DNA of 64,000 nt from Strigamia acuminata. Lineage: Eukaryota; Arthropoda; Chilopoda; Geophilomorpha; Linotaeniidae. The stretch's first letter is position 1; each line of letters opens with the position of its first letter. This document shows positions 1 to 8,454 of the stretch, piece after piece. Under the pieces are notes generated by a model. The model worked only from the letters and a program-made list of their open reading frames with translations. It did no database searches and was not told the DNA's origin. The DNA lies in assembly GCA_949358305.1 (NCBI GenBank), contig OX442314.1:62319369-62383368 (forward strand), written 5' to 3'. The translations under genes were made by a program, and so were the position numbers.

Positions 1-866
1 CACTTGAGAAGATCGAATCCGAAATGAACAAATTGGGCAACGTTTCGTCGGTGACATACGAGAGATTCTTCGGCCTGGAACAGGTCAACAACGGAAATAT
101 CATCGTGATGATTAACGGGGACAATTTGCCAAGTAAACTCGAGGTTGGGCCCTTCTCCGGCCACCTAATTTACAAGGGCATGGGGCCATACTGCCCCAAA
201 TGCGACGTAACGGACCATTACGCTTCGGTTTGCCCCAAAACGAAGTGCTACAACTGCAACGAATTCGGCCACGTCAGCAGATCTTGCACCGCTAAGTGCA
301 AAACGTGTGACAAGGCGGGGCACACGTCCGCCAACTGTCGTATCCGGGCGGCGAACGCGAAGAAAACGACGAACGCAACGCAAGAAAAGAGAGGACGACC
401 AAACGATCCAAACAAGCCGCCGAACTGTTACAACTGCGGGAAACGTGGCCACATCAGCAGCGATTGCACCGAAAATTGCAAGATCTGCAAAGAACCGGGA
501 CATGTCTCGAGAGACTGTCCAATTCGTAAGGAAAAAATCGCAAAGAAAACCGAGACAACCAGCGCACGTGTCGAAAACGAAAAACGAGACGAAACGGAAC
601 CGATTAAGAAGAAAACTGCCGTGGAACAAATCGTTACTGTCACCACTACGGCACTCGATTCGAAACAGAACCAAGAATCCGAAATGGACGTCGAGGAACA
701 GTTGAAACGGTCGAGAGAAGAGACGGACAGCGACGACGACGGTTTCACCACGGTGACATACAAGCAAACGGGCGTACAAGATTTATCGAAACCGAGACAG
801 AAAAGCCACTCGAAGAAGAAGAGAGGAAACGATTCTGCTGCGATGGGGGAAGAAATTCCCAAGTAG
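1..866 (+). CDS. ORF1: ORF1 protein of K1 (Gag-like, five CCHC zinc knuckles), N-terminus missing
   Basis: The reading frame enters at base 3 and runs to the TAG at 864-866. By alignment with K2 the ATG would lie about 290 bases before the window. Five CX2CX4HX4C knuckles are visible, starting with CPKCDVTDHYASVC and ending with CKICKEPGHVSRDC. A basic, Lys/Arg-rich linker and an acidic tail (SDDDGF) follow, then a KKKR cluster. Such proteins bind the element RNA and form the ribonucleoprotein needed for retrotransposition. Compared with K2 it has two extra residues (FFGLEQ against FFEQ) and MDVEEQ instead of MEVEEQ. No disabling change is visible. Confidence 0.9.
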   Translation, partial: LEKIESEMNKLGNVSSVTYERFFGLEQVNNGNIIVMINGDNLPSKLEVGPFSGHLIYKGMGPYCPKCDVTDHYASVCPKTKCYNCNEFGHVSRSCTAKCKTCDKAGHTSANCRIRAANAKKTTNATQEKRGRPNDPNKPPNCYNCGKRGHISSDCTENCKICKEPGHVSRDCPIRKEKIAKKTETTSARVENEKRDETEPIKKKTAVEQIVTVTTTALDSKQNQESEMDVEEQLKRSREETDSDDDGFTTVTYKQTGVQDLSKPRQKSHSKKKRGNDSAAMGEEIPK

Positions 867-932
867 TTTGACAAAAACGATTTTTGTTAAACTTTTTGCG
901 ACACACGCACCGTTAGAACAAACCCCAAAACA

Positions 933-3900
933 GAAGAATTTGTTTTTAAAGCAGTTACGTACAATGTACGCTCACTTCAAGGAAATACAAGACAAATCGA
1001 ATTGCTAAACTGGATGAGGACGAATCCAGTCGACATAGTGTTTCTGCAAGAAACTCACGTGACCGACGAACTGCAAGTGCGATCGATCGAGCAAAATACT
1101 CCCGGCTTCAAGTGGCATTGGTGCTGCAACGTAGACGGCAGCGGAGGACTTGGAATTGGGTTTAAAAAATCGAAATTTACCAAAAGCAGCGTGCAGCACG
1201 AATGCAACAACCGAATCATGGTTTGGGACTGCGTTTGTGGCGACACTGCACTCCGATTAATCAACGCGTACGCACCGGTGGACATTACGAAAATCGAGGA
1301 TTTCTACGACGAGCTTACCGTGTGCACAGACACCAACCGAAACGTGATTATCGGCGGCGACTTGAACACGGACTTCGAATCGACCTCGAGGCGACACGCA
1401 AAATCGAAAAAACGACTCGAGAAACTGATGAACGACAAAAACCTGATCGATGCGTGGCTTGCTGACGGTGGAAAGGGAGTACAACACTCCTTTAAGTGGC
1501 AGACCACGACCTCAAGACTCGACTACTGGCTAATGGAGAATAATGGGCGACTCCAGATCAAGGATTGCGCGATCGATGACGATTCGTTCTCGGATCACAA
1601 TCCAGTCTTTTGCGCGCTTGGAGTCATCTCTAGAAAGAAAATCAAATCATTTTGGAAACTGAACACCGACCTGCTTGATGACCAGCGTTTTTGTGAGCGC
1701 TTTGCACAGAAATGGGAAGACTGGATTGACAAGCTGCCGCTGGAACCGCGAAGCTGGGAAACGATTAAGCGACGAATTAAACGATTTTGCACGACCGCAT
1801 CGATCACAGCGTTCAAGAAGGCGAAGGAAAACCGGGAAAAATTGATTTGGATGCGAGATATTTTGAAGAGGTCGAACCAGGACTCTTTTAAAAGCGACAT
1901 CGAGGAAATTTCACGCCGTTTGAAAGAGTTGAACGTGATTACGCAACGAGGAAACGCCATTTTCGCCGTAATCGAGGAGCGCGAGTTTCTAGACAGCGTT
2001 GGCGACGATGCGAAGAGAAAGAAAGAAGCGGCAAATTCGAAACGGGACATTGGTAATGTGTCTGTGAATGGCACAGTGATTTCCGACGAGGCCGCAATTC
2101 GTACCGCATTCATCGACTTCTACAACGAAAAATTCGGGCGAGTGGACGTAAACAAAGCCACCTGGACGAAATTTCACGGGAAATCGGATTCTGGCGACGT
2201 TTATTCGAACCTGGATGACGCCTTCACCGTGAAGGAAATCACAGATACGATTGGCAGCTTGAGCAACAACCGCAGCCCAGGAATTGATGGAATTCCGGCC
2301 GAGTTTTACAAGAAATTCCGGGGACTCATTGCCCCTTATCTCTGTGCGTTGTGGAACACCAGCACGACGCTGACCAACTCCCAGAGGTCGGGCGTGATAA
2401 CTCTGATCCCGAAAATCGAAAATCCGAGAGTGTGCAACGACTGGCGACCGATCTCGCTGCTGTGCACCGACTACAAGATTTACACGAAAGTTTTAAACTC
2501 CCGACTTCGATCGCTGATCCAGGAAAAAATCGAGTGCGGACAGTTCGGGGGCGTGAAGGGAAAACGAATTTCGGATGCGCAGATTCTCCTTGCATCGACT
2601 TGGAACCGGGGAATTTTAACCAACTCGTCCCTGGCGCTGCTCGCACTGGACCAACGTGAAGCGTACGACCGCGTCCACTGGGAATATTTGTGGAAGTCGT
2701 GCAAGGCGATCGGATTCACCGACCAGTTCCTCGAGCGCATCAAACAGTGCTACCGCGACATCACCTCGAAAATCAATATCAACGGGACTTTGACTGAAAA
2801 CATCGAAGTTTCCAGAGGTGTACGACAGGGTTGCCCGCTCTCGATGACCCTGTACACCGTGTACATCGACACACTTCAGAAACGCATCCAGAACGACGAG
2901 AAAATCACGGGCGTTCGATTACAGGGCACGGAAATCAAGTCCACGGCGTTCGTTGACGACTTGACGCTCACGATCACCGACCCGAACTCGTTGGAGGCGA
3001 TCCGTAACGTTTTTGGCGAGTTTAGAGACGCGACCGGCAGCGACCTAAACTTGGCCAAGAGCAAGGGACTCACGATTGGACCGGCGTGGACCGAGGACCA
3101 CAAGAGGATGTTCCCGATCAACTGGAACGAGACTTCGGTTAAGATTTTGGGGATCGAGTTCGGCTACAATATGAAACGAGTTGGAAAACGAGCGTGGCGA
3201 CTACTGGCGATCGAGTTGACCGCTACACTCAACGAATGGCGCGATAGGAATATGTCTTTTGTGCAGAAGGTGAGTTTTATCAAGCAGTACGTCCTGTGCA
3301 AAGTAAAATTCCTGGCCAGCGTGCATCTCCCAAGCCAGAAATGGATGAAAGAGATGCAATCGAAACTGGTCAGGTTTGTATGGGGCGGAAAGGTGAATAG
3401 ACTCCCTTTTGCCGGGACTTACCTGTGCGCCAGGAAGGAGGAAGGGGGCATCGGTCTGCCTCAGATCAAGACGTTGATCATGGCGTACGTCACCGAGCTG
3501 GCCGTGCGTAAAGTCAAGATGGAGAATCGAACCGAAAACTGGTCGGTGTACGTCACGCTGTATCTCGGCTACCACTGGCGGAAACTGGACCCTGAAATGG
3601 CAAGCATCAAGTTTGTACATTCCGAGACACGCGACACCTGGTTCGACTTTATCTACAAGACTTCGACCACTCACCTTACTGAATTTCCCGACGAATGGCG
3701 CGAGCTAGACGGAAACGGATGGTACTGGTGGTTCTACGCGAAAACGAACATCGCCGACCGGAACATTCGCGACTACTCGAGGGGAACGAACTGGAATCTT
3801 CTCTGGCGCAATTTGTGGTCTGCAAACATGCAGAACACAGTTTGGAAGATTTGCCAGAACGGAGTCCTATGTAGAGACCGTCTGTTCAAGATGAAGCTCC

Positions 3901-4283
3901 GGGACTCAGACTCGTGCCAGCGATGTGCCGCAACCGAAAACGCCAAACACGTGATCTGGGATTGTCCGTATGCGCAGCGGATTTGGCTCGATCTGGCCAG
4001 CCTTTTTGATGCCAAGGACCTCGTATACGACAACGTGACTTTTAAAATACCCCCGAACATCGACGCGACAAAAAGGAGATTTTGGAATTTCCTGAACGGT
4101 CTGGTGATTCATTATTTATGGAGAGCCAGATGCGAGATCCACCGAGGAAACAATTGGGATAAGTCTCAATTTTTTATTGTAATCTGGGCGGTTGCCAAAA
4201 CAAACTTGGAAGCCGTACGAAAACGAAACGAGGACGCATGGATCGAGCTAATGAAGAGCGGGCGAGGAATCATCGACAATTAA
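933..4283 (+). CDS. ORF2: ORF2 protein of K1: AP-endonuclease, reverse transcriptase, CCHC
   Basis: This is an intact frame homologous along its whole length to ORF2 of K2, where residues are detailed. The catalytic signature QETH, the SDHNPVF endonuclease end, the LALDQREAYD and FVDD reverse-transcriptase boxes and the C-terminal CX2CX7HX4C are all present, so the protein looks functional. The frame is open from 891, but its first in-frame ATG is at 1014, after the conserved endonuclease Asn of TYNVRS. I therefore start at 933, the first codons conserved in all three K copies. Differences from K2 are few: KKSKF for KESKF, FYDEL for FYDKL, NVIT for NVTT, EREF for ERDF and SIKF for SIRF. Confidence 0.93.
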   Translation, partial: EEFVFKAVTYNVRSLQGNTRQIELLNWMRTNPVDIVFLQETHVTDELQVRSIEQNTPGFKWHWCCNVDGSGGLGIGFKKSKFTKSSVQHECNNRIMVWDCVCGDTALRLINAYAPVDITKIEDFYDELTVCTDTNRNVIIGGDLNTDFESTSRRHAKSKKRLEKLMNDKNLIDAWLADGGKGVQHSFKWQTTTSRLDYWLMENNGRLQIKDCAIDDDSFSDHNPVFCALGVISRKKIKSFWKLNTDLLDDQRFCERFAQKWEDWIDKLPLEPRSWETIKRRIKRFCTTASITAFKKAKENREKLIWMRDILKRSNQDSFKSDIEEISRRLKELNVITQRGNAIFAVIEEREFLDSVGDDAKRKKEAANSKRDIGNVSVNGTVISDEAAIRTAFIDFYNEKFGRVDVNKATWTKFHGKSDSGDVYSNLDDAFTVKEITDTIGSLSNNRSPGIDGIPAEFYKKFRGLIAPYLCALWNTSTTLTNSQRSGVITLIPKIENPRVCNDWRPISLLCTDYKIYTKVLNSRLRSLIQEKIECGQFGGVKGKRISDAQILLASTWNRGILTNSSLALLALDQREAYDRVHWEYLWKSCKAIGFTDQFLERIKQCYRDITSKININGTLTENIEVSRGVRQGCPLSMTLYTVYIDTLQKRIQNDEKITGVRLQGTEIKSTAFVDDLTLTITDPNSLEAIRNVFGEFRDATGSDLNLAKSKGLTIGPAWTEDHKRMFPINWNETSVKILGIEFGYNMKRVGKRAWRLLAIELTATLNEWRDRNMSFVQKVSFIKQYVLCKVKFLASVHLPSQKWMKEMQSKLVRFVWGGKVNRLPFAGTYLCARKEEGGIGLPQIKTLIMAYVTELAVRKVKMENRTENWSVYVTLYLGYHWRKLDPEMASIKFVHSETRDTWFDFIYKTSTTHLTEFPDEWRELDGNGWYWWFYAKTNIADRNIRDYSRGTNWNLLWRNLWSANMQNTVWKICQNGVLCRDRLFKMKLRDSDSCQRCAATENAKHVIWDCPYAQRIWLDLASLFDAKDLVYDNVTFKIPPNIDATKRRFWNFLNGLVIHYLWRARCEIHRGNNWDKSQFFIVIWAVAKTNLEAVRKRNEDAWIELMKSGRGIIDN

Positions 4284-4448
4284 CTCTTAATTGTTTGCCT
4301 TATTTATTACGAAAACTGTACATATTTTTCTACTGATTGTTATTTTATTATTGAAATTGAAAAAAAAAAAAACTAGGTGTGCACTTGTACTCCTTTTTTT
4401 TTAGCTTTTGGAAACGGAAATAAACAAACCCTATTACGGGCTCTAAGC

Positions 4449-4505
4449 TAAGCTGATAAGAACAGATACTACACTTTGATCTTAGCCAAAAGGCCGAGAA
4501 GCGAT
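4449..4505 (-). pseudogene. U2: U2 snRNA 5' part (nt 1-57), split by K1
   Basis: U2 nt 1-40, from ATCGCTTCTC to the branch-site recognition GTAGTAT, plus the 17-bp duplicated target (nt 41-57). The rest of this gene lies left of the window, beyond K1. Its own promoter side at 4506 onward is preserved, so it may still be transcribed into K1 in antisense. Confidence 0.95.
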
Positions 4506-6190
4506 ACCTATCTAGCTGTCTCCAACTCAGCCAGTCTACAAGCTAGCGCAAGTCGCAACGGTGTGTCATCCTTCTCAGCTAATTGTCATTTCACAATCAT
4601 CATCACATTTCAAACTCTATCAGCTAAACTTCCTACTTGTTCATATTCTTCATGTCTTTTTTGAGGCTAATTTTATTCAACTTGACTTGAATCTTTGTTG
4701 GTTTGTCTCATTTGGTGAAAAAAAAAAGGAATTAAAAACTTCATCATAAGCTTGGAAAGTAGACTACTTTTCTGATGCAGTTTTTGGTCTACTTTCCAAT
4801 TAATATGATAACATTTGGGTTAGAAGTAGTTCAAAGGGAGAAAATAGCCATTTACTTATGGCGCAATGTCATCAAACCGGAGCACCACCTGGCGGATCCC
4901 GAGTGCTTTAATGGATGCCAAAATGTTCGTTCGGCCCGATGCGTTTGTATCATGATTTCGGCATTAGAAAGAGGTCGAGAAATTCTGCAACCAGGCTCAT
5001 TCGATTGGAAATTGCATTCCACACAAGCCTGTATGTTTTTCTACTTGATTTCATCGAGGAAAGATTCCGTTTCGGGCGATCGAAGCCGGCGACCGCATGG
5101 CAAATTTCGTGCTGGCAAATTTAATTTCAATTCGACCCTAAAAACAAAAAAAAATGAAAAATGAACGGTTTAAAATATTTAAAAAATGTTTCCTGTGCAG
5201 AATTTGCCTCTCTTTCTAATGGTGCCAATAACTTTTTGATCTGTGCTACAGTTTTTTTTTTTTTTTTTTTTTATTTTTGAAAAAACGATAACTGTCATTT
5301 GCCAAAGAAGGAATGAAATAAATCAACAAAATTTGTGAGAAATTGTGGGAAATTGTTGTTTAATGTTTCAAAAATTTGTCTACCTTAATAATTAGCATTG
5401 TCTAAAATGGATGAGTGTACACATTGCCCCATAACTGGTCTGGTCTGGTCTAAATATGACCCACGCTGCATTCCTATATCAAAATTGCAATTATTTATCA
5501 GATAATTAAATAAATTAATAAAAATTCATCACAATTCACTGAGAAATTCATCAAAAGCCATCTAAATCCATCTAAATCCATCAAAAGCCATCGAAATCCA
5601 TCGAAATCCATCGAAATCTATCTAAATCCATCTAAATCCATCAAAAGCCATCGAAATTCACCAAGAAATCATCAAAATTCACGAGAATTTCAACAAATTT
5701 CAAGAAAATTCCGACACCTACCATCAAAAGTTGATGAAAATCCATCTAATCCCATCAAATGCCATCGAAATTCACCAAGAAATCTTCAAAATTCACGAAA
5801 ATTGATCAAAATTTCAAGGAAATTCACGAAAATTGATCAAAATTTCAAGGAAATTCTGACACACCATCAAAAGTTGATGAAAATTTGGACAAAAATTTCA
5901 TCAAAATCAATTTTAGAAATAGCATAGAGCCAGCCACATTTCAATTCAATTCATACAAACAGAATTAAACAAAACAAAATAGCTGGAGCTGCTCACCTGA
6001 CCAGCTCAGCTCAGCTCAGCTCACGGAATGGCACAGTCCTGCCAGCTCACTCCACCTTGTATAACCACATGCATATATATACCCAGTACATACTACATGT
6101 AGACCAATACCCTAGTGTTATATAATAGCCTTTTTGTACCTCATTTCTAATTTTGTATTATTATTATTATTATTATATGATTCTCCCGAA
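4506..6190. repeat. Inter-U2 spacer 1 (1685 bp, the longest)
   Basis: This is the array spacer between a U2 5' end and the next U2 3' end. It is 130 bp longer than the standard 1555. The difference is a 123-bp extra block (4732-4854), a longer A-run (10 instead of 6) before it, and a poly(T) tract of 21 instead of 18 at 5252-5272. It also has the g variant after the tract (tttttgaaaa), shared with the spacers at 8455 and 29962. No gene is recognised. Confidence 0.9.
4732..4854. other. 123-bp block unique to spacer 1, with 13-bp inverted repeat
   Basis: All other spacers read straight from ggaa to cttatggcgc here. The extra block contains ttggaaagtagac at 4752-4764 and its exact reverse complement at 4787-4799, separated by 22 bases. 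It could be an insertion here or a deletion fixed in the other units. No coding potential or known element is recognised. Confidence 0.8.
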
Positions 6191-6341
6191 GGAGTGGGCC
6201 GATCCTGGAGTTACTGCTATACCAGGCCAACCCGTGGCAGGGGTGGAGCAAGCTCCGAGCACCTCACCGCATTCCAAAAATCAGTTTAATATTCTGGGTC
6301 CTCAATGAGGACCGTATCAGATATTAAGCTGATAAGAACAG
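6191..6341 (-). pseudogene. U2: U2 snRNA 3' part (nt 41-191), split by element sA
   Basis: 151 nt identical to the corresponding part of intact copies, including stem-loop IIa, the Sm site and the 3' stem-loops. It is separated from its promoter and from nt 1-40 by the 2056-bp element, so it should not make U2. Confidence 0.95.
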
Positions 6342-6501
6342 CCGCCAGGGAAGGTTGCATGCCAAGTGGCTCCTACCGTCGATCCCGTTCTTGAGACCTT
6401 TATGCACAATTTTTGGATTTTCCTGCAGTAAATACAGCGTATACATGTGCATTCGACCTTTGCACGTGGTTTTTGGCAAGTTTTCCGTAAGTTTTTGGCA
6501 G

Positions 6502-6862
6502 TTTTTTGACTTTTTTGCGATCGCCGAAACACGTGGCGACGATTGCCGATCTTCCGTCTTCGATTCCGAGATTTCTAACGGTCCGTTTGCTGTGTTCTTT
6601 ACACCAAACTGACCGCCAGCACCTCCTCTACAAGTGGGTATTGGTTTCGGAACCGGGAGAAGTCTTTTTTCGCCGTTTTCGCGACTTTTTGTGACCGCCG
6701 AAACACGTGGCGACAATCGCCGAATTTCCGTTATCGGTTTTTCGGCAACTACAGACCGTAGATAGGTCGAATTGGTGTGTTCTTGGCACCAAATTGTGCG
6801 CCAGAACCTTCTCTGTCGATCTCTATTGGTTTCCGGTTCAACCGGAATCGTTTTTCGGTCGA
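6502..6862 (+). repeat. Two diverged tandem monomers in the 5' UTR of sA
   Basis: The block gccgaaacacgtggcgac occurs at 6523 and again at 6697 (174 bp apart). A second shared block starting tgtgttctt occurs at 6591 and 6776 (185 bp apart), followed by shared gccag-acct-ctct and tattggttt stretches. The two copies differ by many substitutions and small indels. K elements have only one such unit. CACGTG palindromes lie at 6463, 6530 and 6704. Monomeric 5' UTRs in LINEs often carry the internal promoter; that role is inferred here. Confidence 0.75.
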
Positions 6863-6946
6863 ATTTTTTCGTTTTTCGTCCGATTCGCGATCGGCGAATA
6901 CACGCGGTATTGATATACGTCGCCCAGACGTTTTTCTTTCGTGCCG

Positions 6947-8155
6947 ATGGATAGAATTATCGATTGCAGACTTGATGCTGGCTTAACACCCATACATCTA
7001 CTAGAAGCTCTTCTTAAAAAGCTAGGAAGACACACGGAAGATGGAGAACCCACGATCAAAGGGATTCAATGTGTCGGTGGTTTAAAATTCGAAGCTTTGC
7101 TGACCAGTCAGGAACTGGTCGACCAACTAGCTGATTCCAGCGGTGCTACGGTCGACGGTTTGCGAATTTTGTGGGCACCACGAATTCGTCGTGACAAACG
7201 TGTTATTGTTAAAGGACTTTCGATGACGGTTCCACTGGCCGAGGTGGATTACGAAATGCGCAAGTTGGGCAGTGTAACGTCCGTAGCGTACGAGAAGTTC
7301 GAAAACCATGAGTCGATTATCAATGGAAACATCATCGTGATGATTACCAGCGACAATTTGCCTAGCAAAATCGTAATTGGGGATTTTTCTGGCCACCTTA
7401 TCTACAAGGGCATGGGCCCCTACTGCCCCAAGTGCGACACGACGGACCACTACGCATCGGTGTGCCCGAAAACGAAATGTTATAACTGTAATGAGTTTGG
7501 CCACGTAAGCAGATTTTGCACGACTGACTGCAAAACTTGTAACAAACCGGGACACACGTCTGCCAACTGCCGTGTCCGTGTCCGTGCTGCGAAGTCGAAA
7601 AACGCAGCGCAAGAAATTCGAAAACCGAGCGATCCGAAGAATATTACGTGCTATAACTGCAAAAAACGGGGCCATATCAGCAGCGATTGCAAGGAAAACT
7701 GCGGGATCTGCAAGAAGCCGGGCCATATTTCGAGAGACTGCTCGATTCGACACGAAAAAATGGCCAAGAAAACCAAAGCGCCCACAGAAAAGCGACGACG
7801 AGATGAAACGAAACAGATTGACGAAACGAAACCGGTCGACGAAACGAAACCGGTTGACGAAACGAAACCGGTTGACGAAACGACTGTCATGGAACAAATC
7901 GCCCCTGTTGCCACTGCTGCTTCCGTCTCAAAAACTATCGTCCCGGACAGGTACAGCGATTTGACCGTGGAGGAATACGAAGCATATTGCGCGGAGCAAA
8001 ATAGATTATGTTTTGGCGATACGGACAGCGAGGACAGCGAGGGGGAGAACGAAATGGACTTTGAAGAGCAGACGAAACGAACCAGGGACGACAGCGATGA
8101 TGATTTCACGGTTGTGAAAAACAAGAAATCGCGGATAAAGGAACGACGATCCTGA
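6947..8155 (+). CDS. ORF1: ORF1 protein of sA (402 aa, five zinc knuckles)
   Basis: The ATG at 6947 starts MDRIIDCRLDAG; no earlier in-frame ATG exists in the open stretch. The N-terminal 160 residues, with VIVKGLSMTVPLAEV and GNIIVMITSDN, align with K ORF1 and look like an RRM-type fold, by pattern only. Five CX2CX4HX4C knuckles follow at about residues 160-173, 178-191, 195-208, 235-248 and 252-265. Next come a charged region with one QIDETK and three PVDETK hexapeptides, an acidic stretch (DSEDSEGE) and a basic C-terminus (KNKKSRIKERRS). The likely role is RNA binding and RNP assembly. The frame is open in all eight short elements, suggesting either maintained function or very recent spread. 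Confidence 0.93.
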   Translation: MDRIIDCRLDAGLTPIHLLEALLKKLGRHTEDGEPTIKGIQCVGGLKFEALLTSQELVDQLADSSGATVDGLRILWAPRIRRDKRVIVKGLSMTVPLAEVDYEMRKLGSVTSVAYEKFENHESIINGNIIVMITSDNLPSKIVIGDFSGHLIYKGMGPYCPKCDTTDHYASVCPKTKCYNCNEFGHVSRFCTTDCKTCNKPGHTSANCRVRVRAAKSKNAAQEIRKPSDPKNITCYNCKKRGHISSDCKENCGICKKPGHISRDCSIRHEKMAKKTKAPTEKRRRDETKQIDETKPVDETKPVDETKPVDETTVMEQIAPVATAASVSKTIVPDRYSDLTVEEYEAYCAEQNRLCFGDTDSEDSEGENEMDFEEQTKRTRDDSDDDFTVVKNKKSRIKERRS

Positions 8156-8397
8156 TCCTGCCGCAAGAAAAACTTGACAAAAATACGGTTTTGTTCTTAA
8201 TTGACAATTGATTAACTTTTATTGTTCGTTTACTTATTTATTATAATGTATTATTATTATCGTAACTCTTGTATAATATGCATCTATACGTGATGGGTGC
8301 TCGATTATTGTGAATTTTTAATTATGTAACCAATTGGTGTGCACTTGTACTCCTTTTTTAGTCGAATAGAAATAAAATGGCCCTAAGGGTATTAAGC
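8156..8397 (+). promoter_or_regulatory. 3' UTR and 3' tail of sA with ORF2 remnant and poly(A) signal
   Basis: ttgacaaaaa at 8174-8183 matches the K inter-ORF region. gacaattga at 8203-8211 then matches the last codons and stop of K3 ORF2. Downstream the tail gtgtgcacttgtactcc (8337-8353), AATAAA (8371-8376) and a ccctaaggg hairpin (8381-8389) are shared in plan with K elements. The last 8 bases, tattaagc, repeat the adjacent target sequence. The shared tail is the probable recognition region for the ORF2 reverse transcriptase (inference). Confidence 0.75.
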
Positions 8398-8454
8398 TAA
8401 GCTGATAAGAACAGATACTACACTTTGATCTTAGCCAAAAGGCCGAGAAGCGAT
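8398..8454 (-). pseudogene. U2: U2 snRNA 5' part (nt 1-57), split by sA
   Basis: The target duplication taagctgataagaacag (8398-8414) is followed by nt 40-1. Sequence identical to intact copies. Confidence 0.95.

Larger units (their letters stand above)
1..4448 (+). mobile_element. K1: U2-specific Keno/Tx1-like LINE, 5' part outside window
   Basis: This is an autonomous non-LTR retrotransposon inserted antisense in a U2 gene. The window opens inside ORF1, about 0.7 kb downstream of where the element should begin when aligned with K2. ORF1 (partial), a short inter-ORF region, ORF2 and the 3' UTR follow. The element ends at 4448 in ctctaagc, followed at once by the 17-bp target duplication and the U2 5' part. 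It is near-identical to K2 (20966-26113). Differences noticed are a 6-bp insertion in ORF1 around position 72 and a handful of amino-acid changes in ORF2. Assignment to the Keno group rests on domain order plus the U2 target; sequence comparison with known Keno was not possible. Confidence 0.95.
6342..8397 (+). mobile_element. sA: ORF1-only non-autonomous U2-specific LINE (reference copy)
   Basis: A 2056-bp element beginning ccgccaggg and ending gggtattaagc, in the same U2 site and orientation as the K elements and with the same 17-bp duplication (8398-8414). It carries a long 5' UTR with two diverged monomers, one intact ORF1 and a 3' UTR that resumes at the last codons of a K-type ORF2 (gacaattga at 8203-8211). 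It has no endonuclease or reverse transcriptase, so movement requires ORF2 protein in trans. By eye it matches sD (35163-37218) throughout, including an extra T in the 5' UTR near 6866. Confidence 0.95.

Noticed and set aside
2326-2646. Minus-strand and offset frames of 60-170 codons inside ORF2
   Set aside because: They overlap the well-supported ORF2 coding sequence and lack starts, domains or conservation of their own.
7127-7897. A 256-codon minus-strand frame opposite ORF1 in short elements
   Set aside because: Antisense shadow of the ORF1 zinc-knuckle region, caused by its codon composition; no independent features.
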